NCBI GenBank assembly: GCA_028293005.1 | Contig: JAQGLH010000223.1 | Location: 1 to 9,141 of the forward strand | Length of the DNA stretch: 9,141 nt | Origin: Alphaproteobacteria bacterium | Lineage (GTDB): Bacteria; Pseudomonadota; Alphaproteobacteria; Sphingomonadales; Sphingomonadaceae | Direction: 5' to 3' | Shown here: positions 1 to 6,934 of the stretch, piece after piece | Numbering within the stretch: position 1 is the first letter of the stretch | How the letters are laid out: each line of letters begins with the position of its first letter | Made by a program: the position numbers and the translations under genes | The notes under the pieces: generated by a model | What the model was told of the DNA's origin: nothing | What the model saw: the letters and a program-made list of their open reading frames with translations, nothing else | Database searches by the model: none

Positions 1-1161
1 GCCGCGATCGAGCTCGTCGTCGCCAAGGATGAGTGCGTAAGCGGCGCCCAAGGAATTGGCGCGGCCAAGCCGCTTCTTCATGTTGCCGCGGTAGGCCATG
101 TCGGTAGCGACGCCCTCGCGGCGCAGACCCGCGACGATGCGCTGCGCCTCCGCTTCGGCGCGCTCGCCGAGCGGGACGACGACGACCGCCGGGGATTCGG
201 GCGGGGGCGCGCCGATCATCATCGCCAGGCGCTCGATCCCGGCCGCCCAGCCGACCGCGGGCGTGTGCGGCCCGCCGAGCGATTCGATCAGCCCGTCATA
301 GCGCCCGCCGGCCAGCACCGTGCCTTGCGCACCGAGCCGGTCGGTGACGAACTCGAACGCGGTGTGGCGGTAATAATCGAGCCCGCGCACCAGCCGCGCG
401 TTGCGCGTCCAGGCGACGTCCGACGCATCGAGCCCGGCGGTGACCTGCGCGAAGAAATCGGCCGCGGCGGTACTGAGATAATCGTCGATCGCCGGGGCAC
501 TGTCGGCGACCGGCCGATCGCGCGGATCCTTGCTGTCGAGGATGCGCAGCGGATTCTTGTCGAGCCGCGCGAGGCTGTCCTCCGAAAGATCGCCGCGGTG
601 CGCTTCGAAATGGGCGACCAGCGCCTGCCGCCAGGCCTCGCGCGTCTCCGCGTCGCCGAGCGTGTTGAGCTGCAAGGTCACGCCGTCGGCGATGCCAAGC
701 TCGCTCAGCAATTGGTCGGCGAAGACGAGCAGCTCGACGTCGGCGGCCGGGGATTCGGAACCGACGATCTCCGCGTCGAGCTGGTGGAACTGGCGGAAAC
801 GGCCCTTTTGCGGCCGCTCATAGCGGAACACCGGGCCGTGCGTGGCGACCTTGAGCGGCGCTAGCTGCTGCCAGCCTTCGGACAGATAGGCGCGGCAGAT
901 GCCGGCGGTGAACTCGGGCCGCAACGTCAGCGAATCGCCACCTCGATCGAGGAAGGTGTACATCTCCTTCGCGACGACGTCGGTGGTCTCGCCGAGCGAC
1001 CGCGAGAAGACCGCGGTCGCCTCGAACACCGGGATCTCGATCCGCTGGAACGCGTAAAGGCGGCGCACGCGATCGAACGTGTCGACGACATTTTGAAAGC
1101 GGTCGGCTTCCTCGCCCCAGATGTCCTGGGTTCCTCTGATCCGTTGCGGCCCCTTGCTCAT
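1..1161 (-). CDS. hisS: Histidyl-tRNA synthetase (3' end beyond window)
   Basis: Class II aminoacyl-tRNA synthetase that charges tRNA-His with histidine in the cytoplasm. The visible 387 residues start with [15 protein letters not shown], the usual HisRS N-terminus. Motif 2 is seen at about residues 109-127 ([19 protein letters not shown]), the histidine-specific motif [14 protein letters not shown] at 257-270, and motif 3 [11 protein letters not shown] at 302-312. The C-terminal anticodon-binding domain begins around residue 323 and is cut by the window edge; bacterial HisRS is usually about 420 residues, so roughly 30 or more are missing. The ATG at 1161 is chosen because it begins the conserved N-terminus and has AAGG 7 bases upstream (1169-1172). 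The gene is divergent from the amidase gene, with 111 bases between the starts. Nothing looks broken. The identification is secure. Confidence 0.97.
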   Translation of the reverse strand, partial: MSKGPQRIRGTQDIWGEEADRFQNVVDTFDRVRRLYAFQRIEIPVFEATAVFSRSLGETTDVVAKEMYTFLDRGGDSLTLRPEFTAGICRAYLSEGWQQLAPLKVATHGPVFRYERPQKGRFRQFHQLDAEIVGSESPAADVELLVFADQLLSELGIADGVTLQLNTLGDAETREAWRQALVAHFEAHRGDLSEDSLARLDKNPLRILDSKDPRDRPVADSAPAIDDYLSTAAADFFAQVTAGLDASDVAWTRNARLVRGLDYYRHTAFEFVTDRLGAQGTVLAGGRYDGLIESLGGPHTPAVGWAAGIERLAMMIGAPPPESPAVVVVPLGERAEAEAQRIVAGLRREGVATDMAYRGNMKKRLGRANSLGAAYALILGDDELDRG

Positions 1162-1175
1162 GCCCGCGCCTTAGC

Positions 1176-1205
1176 ATTTTTGCACCGTGTGGGAAGCCGC
1201 GGCAA
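1176..1205 (-). promoter_or_regulatory. Possible hisS promoter
   Basis: Reading the minus strand upstream of hisS, TTGCCG (1200-1205) and AAAAAT (1176-1181) are separated by 18 bases, an acceptable sigma-70-type arrangement. Neither box is a strong match, and a start of transcription near 1169 would leave only part of the AAGG ribosome site in the message. It is the best candidate I could find in the 111-base divergent gap, but the call is weak. Confidence 0.22.
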
Positions 1206-1260
1206 AGCGTCGCCGCTGGACAGCAAGGCGCAATCCCGGCCATCTTGATCCTGCCCGTTC

Positions 1261-1266
1261 AAGGGG
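1261..1266 (+). promoter_or_regulatory. Ribosome binding site deciding the amidase start
   Basis: AAGGGG lies 6 bases before the ATG at 1273, which is good Shine-Dalgarno spacing. A TTG at 1267 in the same frame directly abuts this site with no spacer, so it cannot use it properly. The ATG at 1273 is therefore preferred. Confidence 0.7.
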
Positions 1267-1272
1267 TTGCCG

Positions 1273-2805
1273 ATGCGTTTGCTTTTCGTCCTCGCACCAT
1301 TTCTGCTGCTCCTCCCGCACGGTGAGGGGATGACGCGGCCAGCCCGCGCGCTCAGCGCGCAGGCAATGACGACAGCGGCGATCGAGAGGATAAAAGGGGA
1401 CAATTCCAAACTCCACGCGGTGATCGCGCTCGACATGACCGCATTGGCTCAGGCGCGGATGCTCGATCGCAGCAGCGCACCGCGCGGGCCGCTGTTCGGC
1501 ATGCCGGTGCTGATCAAGGACAATATCGAGGTGCGAGGTCTCCCGACCACGGCCGGCAGCCTCGCGCTGAGGGACAATGTCAGCGAACGCGATGCACCGC
1601 TGGTGAGCCGCCTTCGCGCAACCGGGGCCGTGATCGTCGGCAAGGCCAATCTGTCCGAATGGGCGAACATCCGTTCGAGCCGGTCGATCTCGGGATGGAG
1701 CGCGGTCGGCGGCCAGACCCGCAATCCGCATGCGCTCAACCGCAGCGCCTGCGGATCGAGCAGCGGCAGCGCGGTCGCGGTCGCGGCGGGGATGGTTCCG
1801 GCGGCGATCGGCACCGAAACCGACGGGTCGATCACCTGCCCCGCCGCGATCAACGGCATCGTCGGGTTCAAGCCCACCGTCGGCCTCGTCAGCCGCAGCC
1901 GCATCGTGCCGATCAGCCACAGCCAGGATACGGCCGGGCCGATGGCACGGACCGTGCGCGAGGCGGCGATGCTGCTCGGCGCCATCGCCGGCAGCGATCC
2001 CGCCGATCCCGCAACCTCCGAAGCCGACGCGCATCGCACCGATTTCGCTGCCCGGCTGTCGCCGACGGCGCTGCGCGGCAAGCGGATCGGGGTGATGCGC
2101 TTCGCCAGCGGATTCGGCACCGATCACGCCTTCGAAAAGGCGCTTGCCACCTTGAAGGCGCAAGGGGCGACGCTGATCGAGATCACCAGCTTCGAAGGGC
2201 TGGACGAGATCGGTCGTGACGAGCAGACCATCCTGCTTACCGAGTTGAAGAGCGATCTCAACGCCTATCTCGGCTCGACTCCTCCCGCCGTGCGCACCCG
2301 GACGCTCGCCGATCTCATCGCATTCAACAAGGCGCAGGCGGGGCGCGAGCTCGCGCTATTCGGCCAGGATCTGTTCGAGCAGGCCGAGCAGACCAAGGGG
2401 CTCGGCGATCCGGCGTATGAAAAGGCACGCGCCGCCGCGTTCGACCGCGCGGGCCGACGCGGCATCGACCGCCTGCTGAAAGAGCATGATCTGGTTGCGC
2501 TGGTCGGGCCGACGATGCCGCCCGCCTGGCCGATCGACGCGGTCAATGGCGACCAGATCTCGGGCGGCGGCGCCGGCGGCCTCGCCGCCGTGGCCGGCTA
2601 TCCCCATCTCACCGTGCCGATGGGTGCGGTCAAGGGACTGCCGGTGGGGCTGAGCTTCATCGGCGGCAAATGGGCGGATGCCTCGATCCTGTCGCTGGGC
2701 TATGCCTATGAGCAGGCGTCGCGAGCGAGGATCGCCCCGCGCATGCTGCCATCGGTCGAGGACAGTCCCGAGGTCGCTCCCTATCTGGAGCCGGCCGCGC
2801 GCTGA
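1273..2805 (+). CDS. Secreted amidase, amidase-signature family (peptide-amidase-like)
   Basis: Hydrolase of the amidase-signature family, which cleaves carboxamide or amide bonds with a Ser-cisSer-Lys triad. The 510-residue product has a short hydrophobic N-terminus (residues 2-14, FVLAPFLLLL) followed by an Ala-rich stretch, so it is probably exported to the periplasm. The triad can be placed: Lys82 in PVLIKDNI, cis-Ser162 in ACGSSSGSAVAVAAG and nucleophile Ser186 in GTETDGSITCPAA; the 24-residue spacing between the two serines is the family's usual one. The TETDGSI form, with Thr after SI where GatA-type members have Arg, resembles secreted peptide amidases that remove C-terminal amides. 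It is therefore not the GatA subunit of the tRNA amidotransferase, and no gatB or gatC is nearby. The substrate is not predictable from sequence. It converges on the TfoX-domain gene with 10 bases between stops. Confidence 0.9.
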   Translation: MRLLFVLAPFLLLLPHGEGMTRPARALSAQAMTTAAIERIKGDNSKLHAVIALDMTALAQARMLDRSSAPRGPLFGMPVLIKDNIEVRGLPTTAGSLALRDNVSERDAPLVSRLRATGAVIVGKANLSEWANIRSSRSISGWSAVGGQTRNPHALNRSACGSSSGSAVAVAAGMVPAAIGTETDGSITCPAAINGIVGFKPTVGLVSRSRIVPISHSQDTAGPMARTVREAAMLLGAIAGSDPADPATSEADAHRTDFAARLSPTALRGKRIGVMRFASGFGTDHAFEKALATLKAQGATLIEITSFEGLDEIGRDEQTILLTELKSDLNAYLGSTPPAVRTRTLADLIAFNKAQAGRELALFGQDLFEQAEQTKGLGDPAYEKARAAAFDRAGRRGIDRLLKEHDLVALVGPTMPPAWPIDAVNGDQISGGGAGGLAAVAGYPHLTVPMGAVKGLPVGLSFIGGKWADASILSLGYAYEQASRARIAPRMLPSVEDSPEVAPYLEPAAR

Positions 2806-2815
2806 CGGCCGACGC

Positions 2816-3187
2816 TCAGGACGGGTCCGAGCTTGCCCGCCGTGACGGCTTCTTCGCCGCGCTGCGTGCGCTCGCCTCGAGCGCCAGCCGCGCCCAATCG
2901 CACAGCGCGTCCGGATCGTCGTAGACGTCGTCGGGCGCGCGGCGATAGTTCATCACGTCGACCTTGCCGTCCTTGAAGCTGATCGTGAACTTCTCGCAGC
3001 CCTGCGCGTCCCAGCGGGCGTCGCTCTCGGAATCGGCCTTGAGCCAGATCGCATCGCCGTAGAGCAATGCGAACACGAGGCCGTCGCAATAGAGCATCGC
3101 GCCGCCCATCATCTTGCGCATCGTCACGACGCCCAATGGCTCGAGCGCCTCCTCGGCCAGCGCGAACAGGCCCGGATCGAAGCTCAT
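2816..3187 (-). CDS. TfoX N-terminal-domain protein
   Basis: A 123-residue protein matching the N-terminal domain of TfoX/Sxy. The hallmark is RKMMGGAMLYCDGLVFALL at about residues 24-42, followed by a strand-rich segment ending YRRAPDDVYDDPDAL. It lacks the C-terminal TfoX domain that full-length gammaproteobacterial Sxy competence regulators carry, so a role in competence should not be assumed; the function of stand-alone N-domain proteins is unknown. The tail (about residues 108-123) is Lys/Arg/Ser-rich and probably disordered. The start at 3187 is chosen because its ATGA overlaps the stop of the upstream SMR gene and MSFDPGL begins the conserved domain. An in-frame ATG at 3319 would add 44 Arg-rich residues that are only the antisense-like reading of the SMR gene. 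It is the last gene of the EamA-SMR-TfoX operon. Confidence 0.85.
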   Translation of the reverse strand: MSFDPGLFALAEEALEPLGVVTMRKMMGGAMLYCDGLVFALLYGDAIWLKADSESDARWDAQGCEKFTISFKDGKVDVMNYRRAPDDVYDDPDALCDWARLALEASARSAAKKPSRRASSDPS

Positions 3188-3513
3188 CCCGCGACCAGCC
3201 TCAGGCCGATGATGCAGGCGATCAGTCCGATCAGCAGCAGCAGCCGCGCCGGGCCGAGCGGCTCGCCGAACCAGAGGATGCCGACCATCACCGTGCCGAG
3301 CGCGCCGATGCCGGTCCACACCGCATAAGCGGTCCCCATCGGGATCGCGCGCGCCGCGAGCGCGAGCAAGCCCATGCTGATCGAGACCGAGACCAGGAAG
3401 GCAAAAGTCCAGGCCAGGTTCCTGAACCCGTCGACGAACCTCAGGCAGGTGGTGAAGCCGACCTCGAACAGGCCGCCGATCACGAGCAGCAGCCAGGCGA
3501 GCGCCGCGCTCAT
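3184..3513 (-). CDS. Small multidrug resistance (SMR) transporter, Gdx/SugE-like
   Basis: A 109-residue, four-helix inner-membrane protein of the SMR family, which works as a homodimer that exchanges protons for a cationic substrate. The essential proton/substrate glutamate is Glu17 (GGLFEVGF). The stretch PMGTAYAVWTGIGALG (residues 58-73) is closest to the SugE/Gdx guanidinium exporters, with Tyr63, Trp66 and Ser46 at the positions expected for the Gdx binding site. The Trp that normally lies three residues after the Glu is Phe20 here, so the guanidinium assignment is uncertain and a broader quaternary-ammonium substrate range is possible. The start ATG overlaps the EamA stop (ATGA, 3510-3513) and its own stop overlaps the TfoX-domain start, indicating translational coupling. 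No guanidine riboswitch can be placed upstream, where the sequence is the EamA coding region. Confidence 0.9.
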   Translation of the reverse strand: MSAALAWLLLVIGGLFEVGFTTCLRFVDGFRNLAWTFAFLVSVSISMGLLALAARAIPMGTAYAVWTGIGALGTVMVGILWFGEPLGPARLLLLIGLIACIIGLRLVAG

Positions 3514-4427
3514 ACCGCCGCCTCGGCAGGCGAGACCGGCTCGCGCTGTGTCCGCGCCGCGATCACGCAGCCGCCGACGATCAGCGCCGCTCCGGCCATC
3601 GTCGCGAGTTGCACCTGCTCGTCGAAGAAGATCGAGCCGTACAGCGCCGCCCAGATCAATGCGCTATATTCGACCGGGACGAGCCGCTGCGCCTCGGCGC
3701 GGCGATAGGCCCAGGCGAGCAGCAGCAAAGATGCCGAGGCCAGCAACGCCGCCGCCGCCAGCCCCGGCAGCTCGCCGGCCGGGGGGATCGCGGCGAGCAA
3801 AGGCGCGACTAGGCCAAGCACGGCCGCGACGGTGAGGTTCTGGAAGAAAGCGACCTCGAGCGGACCCGCCACTTGCGCCTGCTGGCGCATCAGCACGATA
3901 TTGTAAGCGTAGAGCACAGCCGAGCCGAGGATCGCGAGCACTGCTGCCCAGTCGCTTTGCTCGGCCGGGCCGCTCGCCTTGGCCGACAGGATGAGCAGCA
4001 TGCCGGCAAGGCCGAGCACCGACGCCGCGATTGCCCGCCGTCCGATCTTCTCTCCGAGCAGCAATGCGGCAAGGTAGAGCGCGATCAGCGGCGCGATGAA
4101 CGACAGCGCGATCGCTTCCGCAAGCGGCATCCGCACCAGCCCCCAGAAGAACGCGACCGCCATGCCCGCGCTGACGATGCCGCGTATCAGGTGCAGCCGC
4201 ATCGCCGCGCGGCTCGGCGGCGGCAACCGCCCCCGCAGCCGCCACGCGGCATAAAGCAGGCCGGTGAGCGGCACGCCGATGATCACCCGCCACAGCATCG
4301 CATTGTAGGCGCCGAGCGTGATCGACAGCCCCTTCATCACCGCGTCCATCGTCGAGAAAAAGGCGATGCCGAGCAAGCCGACCGCGACCGGCAAGACGAT
4401 GTGCTGGCGCGAAACGGATGGAGCCAT
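3510..4427 (-). CDS. EamA/DMT-family transporter
   Basis: A 305-residue inner-membrane protein of the drug/metabolite transporter superfamily, with two EamA repeats of five predicted helices each (about residues 12-148 and 163-292). Typical family signatures are seen near the end of each half: PLAEAIALSFIAPLIALYLA (101-120) followed by LLLGEKIGRR, and VPVEYSALIWAALYGSIFF (250-268) followed by DE. Members export or import amino acids, S-adenosylmethionine or other metabolites; nothing here fixes the substrate. The ATG at 4427 gives the normal length and a single hydrophobic entry helix, with an AGGG-containing segment close upstream as a modest ribosome site. It is the first gene of the EamA-SMR-TfoX group; both transporters belong to the same DMT superfamily. 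A 51-base gap separates it from the aspartic protease gene upstream. Confidence 0.92.
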   Translation of the reverse strand: MAPSVSRQHIVLPVAVGLLGIAFFSTMDAVMKGLSITLGAYNAMLWRVIIGVPLTGLLYAAWRLRGRLPPPSRAAMRLHLIRGIVSAGMAVAFFWGLVRMPLAEAIALSFIAPLIALYLAALLLGEKIGRRAIAASVLGLAGMLLILSAKASGPAEQSDWAAVLAILGSAVLYAYNIVLMRQQAQVAGPLEVAFFQNLTVAAVLGLVAPLLAAIPPAGELPGLAAAALLASASLLLLAWAYRRAEAQRLVPVEYSALIWAALYGSIFFDEQVQLATMAGAALIVGGCVIAARTQREPVSPAEAAV

Positions 4428-4478
4428 CGCCCTGCGATAGCGAGGCCGCGCGGTCGCGTCACCTCGCGCCGGCAGCAG

Positions 4479-4952
4479 CTATCGGAGGATCATCGAATCT
4501 CCGTTCATCTGCACAGCGGTGATACGCGACAGATAGGTCTGGCCAAGCAACGAGACGTCGAGGTCCCTGGCGATTGCGCCGCGGACGTGCGTCACGTCCT
4601 TTCCTTCGACCGACACCTTGTCGAACATGACGTCCTTGCCCCAGACGTCGCCCGACGCTCCGCGCGCGATGACAGCGAATTCATCTTCCGAAAATCGAAG
4701 GCCGATGCGCCGGGCATCCTCGGTGGTCAGCACGACATCCGATGCGCCAGTGTCGATGACAAAATGCACCGGCTTGCCCTCGACCTTGCCGGTGACGAAG
4801 AAATGACCGCCCCGGCTGCGGTCCAGATGCGTTTCCCGGTACGCGTCGGCGAGAACAGAGGAGGCCGGAGCCGGCGCAGCGGAGCGCCCGCCCGGCAGCA
4901 GGAGCCCGATGCCGGTGCCGGCGAGAATTACGGTTGCGAGTGCAGCCCTCAT
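4479..4952 (-). CDS. Retropepsin-like aspartic protease, exported or membrane-anchored
   Basis: A 157-residue single-domain clan AA aspartic protease. The active-site motif VIDTGASDVVL is at residues 65-75, with Asp67 as the catalytic residue, and the second hydrophobic-hydrophobic-Gly motif is LLGQTYLSRI at 135-144. Both are arranged as in retropepsins, which must dimerise to form a complete active site. The N-terminus (residues 2-20, AALATVILAGTGIGLLLPG) is a signal peptide or signal anchor, followed by an Ala/Pro linker, so the enzyme should act in the periplasm. This matches the widespread proteobacterial TIGR02281-type family, whose substrates are mostly unknown. The ATG at 4952 is chosen because it begins the hydrophobic segment; the ribosome site is weak. 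The gene is 79 bases after the CDF gene and 51 before the EamA gene, so co-transcription with either is possible but unproven. Confidence 0.88.
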   Translation of the reverse strand: MRAALATVILAGTGIGLLLPGGRSAAPAPASSVLADAYRETHLDRSRGGHFFVTGKVEGKPVHFVIDTGASDVVLTTEDARRIGLRFSEDEFAVIARGASGDVWGKDVMFDKVSVEGKDVTHVRGAIARDLDVSLLGQTYLSRITAVQMNGDSMILR

Positions 4953-4983
4953 GCCGCCGACAATAGATCGGCACGCACTAAAA

Positions 4984-5021
4984 GCGGGTTAAGTCGGTGC
5001 GCCGACTGCGGAGTGCTCCGC
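4984..5021 (-). terminator. Two adjacent stem-loops after the CDF gene, possible weak terminator
   Basis: The gap between the CDF stop (5032) and the protease start (4952) holds two short perfect inverted repeats: GCGGAG/CTCCGC (5008-5013 and 5016-5021, only 2 bases between arms) and AGTCGG/CCGACT (4992-4997 and 5002-5007, loop of 4). On the minus strand these are followed by TTAACCCGCTTTT. The T-run is displaced from the stem, so termination efficiency is doubtful. It could also be an attenuating or mRNA-processing element within a longer operon. Confidence 0.3.
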
Positions 5022-5031
5022 CGGAATGCAA

Positions 5032-5670
5032 TTATTGGGCGGGATGAACCTGGGCATGGCGATATTGCGGCCAGGCCTCGGCGATCACCCGGATCGCCGA
5101 GCGGAAGAATAGGAAGGCGATCGCGACCGCCACCGCAATGTCCGGCCACGGCGACTGGAACAGGACGACGCCGCCGGCGGCGGCGATCACGCCGGCATTG
5201 GCGATGACGTCGTTGCGCGAGCATTCCACCGTGCTCGACAGATTCACATTGTCCGCCCGGAAGCGCCACAGCAGCCGCAGGCAGAACAGGTTCGCCGCAA
5301 GCGCGAGCGCGCCGAAGATCAGCATCAGGGTCGAGGAAGGCGGCACGCCGTTGACGACCTTGTGCCCGATCTGCGCGATGACGCCGAGCCCGAGCAGAAG
5401 AATGAAGCCGCCCTTGAACAAAGCCGTGCCGGCACGCCAGCGCTGCGAACGGTCGAGGGCATAGAGGCTGACGATATAGACGAGGGCATCGCCAAGCATG
5501 TCCATCGAATCGGCCATCAGCGAGGCCGATTGCGCGATGACACCCGCACCGAACTCGACCACGAACATCGCGGCGTTGACGGCAAGCACGATGAGCAGGA
5601 CGCGGCGGGTCTCCGCGCGCCGCATCGCGATCGCGATCGCGTCGCCGCCATGACCGCAACAGCCGCTCAT
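5032..5670 (-). CDS. CDF-family cation transporter lacking the cytoplasmic C-terminal domain
   Basis: A 212-residue inner-membrane transporter of the cation diffusion facilitator family, proton-coupled exporters of divalent metals such as Zn, Co or Cd. Six hydrophobic segments are visible. The helix 2 metal site is in ADSMDMLGD (Asp57 and Asp61) and the helix 5 site is ECSRNDVIANAGVI (Cys150 and Asp154), so the transport site appears to be Asp-Asp-Cys-Asp where Zn transporters usually have His in one or two positions. The N-terminus begins MSGCCGHGG, a likely metal-binding patch. The protein ends about 14 residues after helix 6 and so lacks the dimerising cytoplasmic domain of the roughly 300-residue YiiP/CzcD type; this is a recognised short subfamily, not a truncation. 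The start lies 21 bases after the ispG stop, so it is probably co-transcribed with ispG. The exact metal is unknown. Confidence 0.88.
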   Translation of the reverse strand: MSGCCGHGGDAIAIAMRRAETRRVLLIVLAVNAAMFVVEFGAGVIAQSASLMADSMDMLGDALVYIVSLYALDRSQRWRAGTALFKGGFILLLGLGVIAQIGHKVVNGVPPSSTLMLIFGALALAANLFCLRLLWRFRADNVNLSSTVECSRNDVIANAGVIAAAGGVVLFQSPWPDIAVAVAIAFLFFRSAIRVIAEAWPQYRHAQVHPAQ

Positions 5671-5691
5671 TCCCCGCCGCTCATTGGTCGG

Positions 5692-6822
5692 TCATTCCGC
5701 AGCGTCGGAGAGCGGCGCCAGCGCCGCCTCGCGCTCGATCTCGGCGGCCTTGGCTTCGACCAGCCCGACGATATGGTCGATCATGTCGGCGTCCTGGATA
5801 TGATGGTCGGTGACACCCGAAAGATAGACCATGTGCGTGCCGTTGCCGCCGCCGGTGATGCCGATATCGGTCTCGCGCGCCTCACCCGGGCCGTTGACGA
5901 CGCAGCCGAGCACCGACAGCGACAGCGGCGTCGAGATATGCGCGAGCCGTTCCTCCAGAGCCTGCACGGTTCGGATCACGTCGAAGCCCTGGCGCGCGCA
6001 GCTTGGGCAGGAGACGACGCGCACGCCGCGATGACGGATCCCCATTGCCTTCAGTATCTCGAAGCCGACGCGGACTTCTTCCTCGGGCTCGGCCGAGAGC
6101 GACACACGGATCGTGTCGCCGATCCCGAACCATAGCAACGAGCCGATGCCGATCGCCGATTTGACCGTGCCGCCGATCAGGCCGCCGGCCTCGGTGATGC
6201 CGAGGTGGAGCGGGCAATCGACCGCTTCGGAGAGCTGCTGGTAGGCGGCGACCGCGAGGAACACGTCGCTCGCCTTCACCGCGACCTTATAGTCGCGGAA
6301 ATCATGGTCCTCGAGCAGTTTGATATGGTCGAGCGCGCTTTCGACCAACGCTTCGGGACAAGGCTCGCCATATTTCTCGAGCAGGTCGCGCTCGAGGCTG
6401 CCGGCGTTGACGCCGATGCGGATCGCGCAGCCGTTCGCCTTGGCGGCGCGCACGACCTCCGCCACCCGCTCGTTCGAGCCGATGTTGCCCGGGTTGATGC
6501 GCAGGCACGCGGCGCCGGCGTCGGCGGCTTCGAGCGCGCGTTTGTAGTGGAAATGGATATCGGCGACGATCGGCACATTCGCGGCGCGCACGATTTCCTT
6601 CAGTGCGGCGGTCGAGGCGGCGTCGGGGCAGGAGACGCGGATGATGTCGACGCCCGCCTCCTCGCAGCGCCGGATCTGGTCGATCGTCGCTTTGGCGTCG
6701 GCGGTGATCGTGTTGGTCATCGTCTGGACGGTGACGGGCGCGTCGCCGCCGACCGGCACGTTGCCGACCATGATCTGGCGCGAGGGACGGCGCGCGATAT
6801 CGCGCCAAGGTCGAATGGACAT
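5692..6822 (-). CDS. ispG: 4-hydroxy-3-methylbut-2-en-1-yl diphosphate synthase
   Basis: IspG (GcpE) catalyses the penultimate step of the MEP isoprenoid pathway, the reductive ring-opening of 2-C-methyl-D-erythritol-2,4-cyclodiphosphate to HMBPP, using a [4Fe-4S] cluster. The 376-residue product has the N-terminal TIM-barrel domain ([14 protein letters not shown] near residue 29; LRINPGNIG at 107-115) and the C-terminal cluster domain with Cys272 and Cys275 (SCPSC) and Cys307 ([10 protein letters not shown]). Glu314 corresponds to the fourth cluster ligand of the E. coli enzyme. Length and all ligands are normal, so it should be active. The ATG at 6822 has no good Shine-Dalgarno sequence, and a promoter-like element ends a few bases upstream, suggesting a leaderless message. 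The CDF transporter gene follows after 21 bases. It diverges from the isoaspartyl peptidase gene. Confidence 0.97.
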   Translation of the reverse strand: MSIRPWRDIARRPSRQIMVGNVPVGGDAPVTVQTMTNTITADAKATIDQIRRCEEAGVDIIRVSCPDAASTAALKEIVRAANVPIVADIHFHYKRALEAADAGAACLRINPGNIGSNERVAEVVRAAKANGCAIRIGVNAGSLERDLLEKYGEPCPEALVESALDHIKLLEDHDFRDYKVAVKASDVFLAVAAYQQLSEAVDCPLHLGITEAGGLIGGTVKSAIGIGSLLWFGIGDTIRVSLSAEPEEEVRVGFEILKAMGIRHRGVRVVSCPSCARQGFDVIRTVQALEERLAHISTPLSLSVLGCVVNGPGEARETDIGITGGGNGTHMVYLSGVTDHHIQDADMIDHIVGLVEAKAAEIEREAALAPLSDAAE

Positions 6823-6827
6823 GCTTC

Positions 6828-6856
6828 AATATAGTCTTTTGCGGCGGTGAGGCCAA
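6828..6856 (-). promoter_or_regulatory. Predicted sigma-70-type promoter of ispG
   Basis: On the minus strand TTGGCC (6851-6856) and TATATT (6828-6833) are separated by exactly 17 bases. The -10 box ends only 5 bases before the ispG ATG (6822), so transcription would begin at or almost at the start codon. The boxes are the only AT-rich promoter-like pair on that strand in the divergent gap. Confidence 0.55.
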
Positions 6857-6934
6857 GGCACGGGGGAAAGCGGGCTTTCGGGCTTCATCCCCAATCATGG
6901 CCGGCAGCAGCTTAATTATCGATGAGCGGGAGAC

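Noticed and set aside
265..864. A 199-codon plus-strand frame opposite hisS
   Set aside because: Low-complexity antisense product; hisS motifs are intact in the minus strand.
1267..1272. TTG at 1267 as start of the amidase
   Set aside because: It abuts the ribosome site with no spacer, while the ATG at 1273 has ideal spacing and begins the signal peptide.
1162..1272. Inverted repeat GCGGC/GCCGC in the hisS-amidase gap, as a possible T-box or attenuator
   Set aside because: The stem is only 5 base pairs, with no specifier loop, histidine-rich leader or terminator stem.
1171..2163. A 330-codon minus-strand frame antisense to the amidase and running into the hisS-amidase gap
   Set aside because: Arg/Ala/Gly/Asp-rich without recognisable motifs, and the amidase on the other strand has an intact catalytic triad.
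3188..3319. Upstream ATG at 3319 extending the TfoX-domain protein by 44 residues
   Set aside because: The extension lies wholly inside the SMR gene, is Arg/His-rich and precedes a well-conserved domain start that has an ATGA overlap.
3873..5207. A 444-codon open frame on the plus strand, antisense to three genes and crossing two intergenic gaps
   Set aside because: The product is rich in Arg, His, Asp and Pro with no domain, which is what reading the opposite strand of GC-rich genes gives. The minus-strand genes under it are clearly real. Its survival across the gaps is a consequence of low stop-codon frequency.
5625..5645. Run of overlapping GCGATCGC-type palindromes, also present in pal near 8260
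   Set aside because: It falls in coding sequence for Ala/Ile/Arg codons and is a common consequence of codon use in this kind of genome; no regular array.
5362..6834. Two long plus-strand frames opposite ispG and the CDF gene
   Set aside because: Rich in Asp, Arg, Ala and His, as expected from antisense reading; the minus-strand genes have complete conserved motifs.
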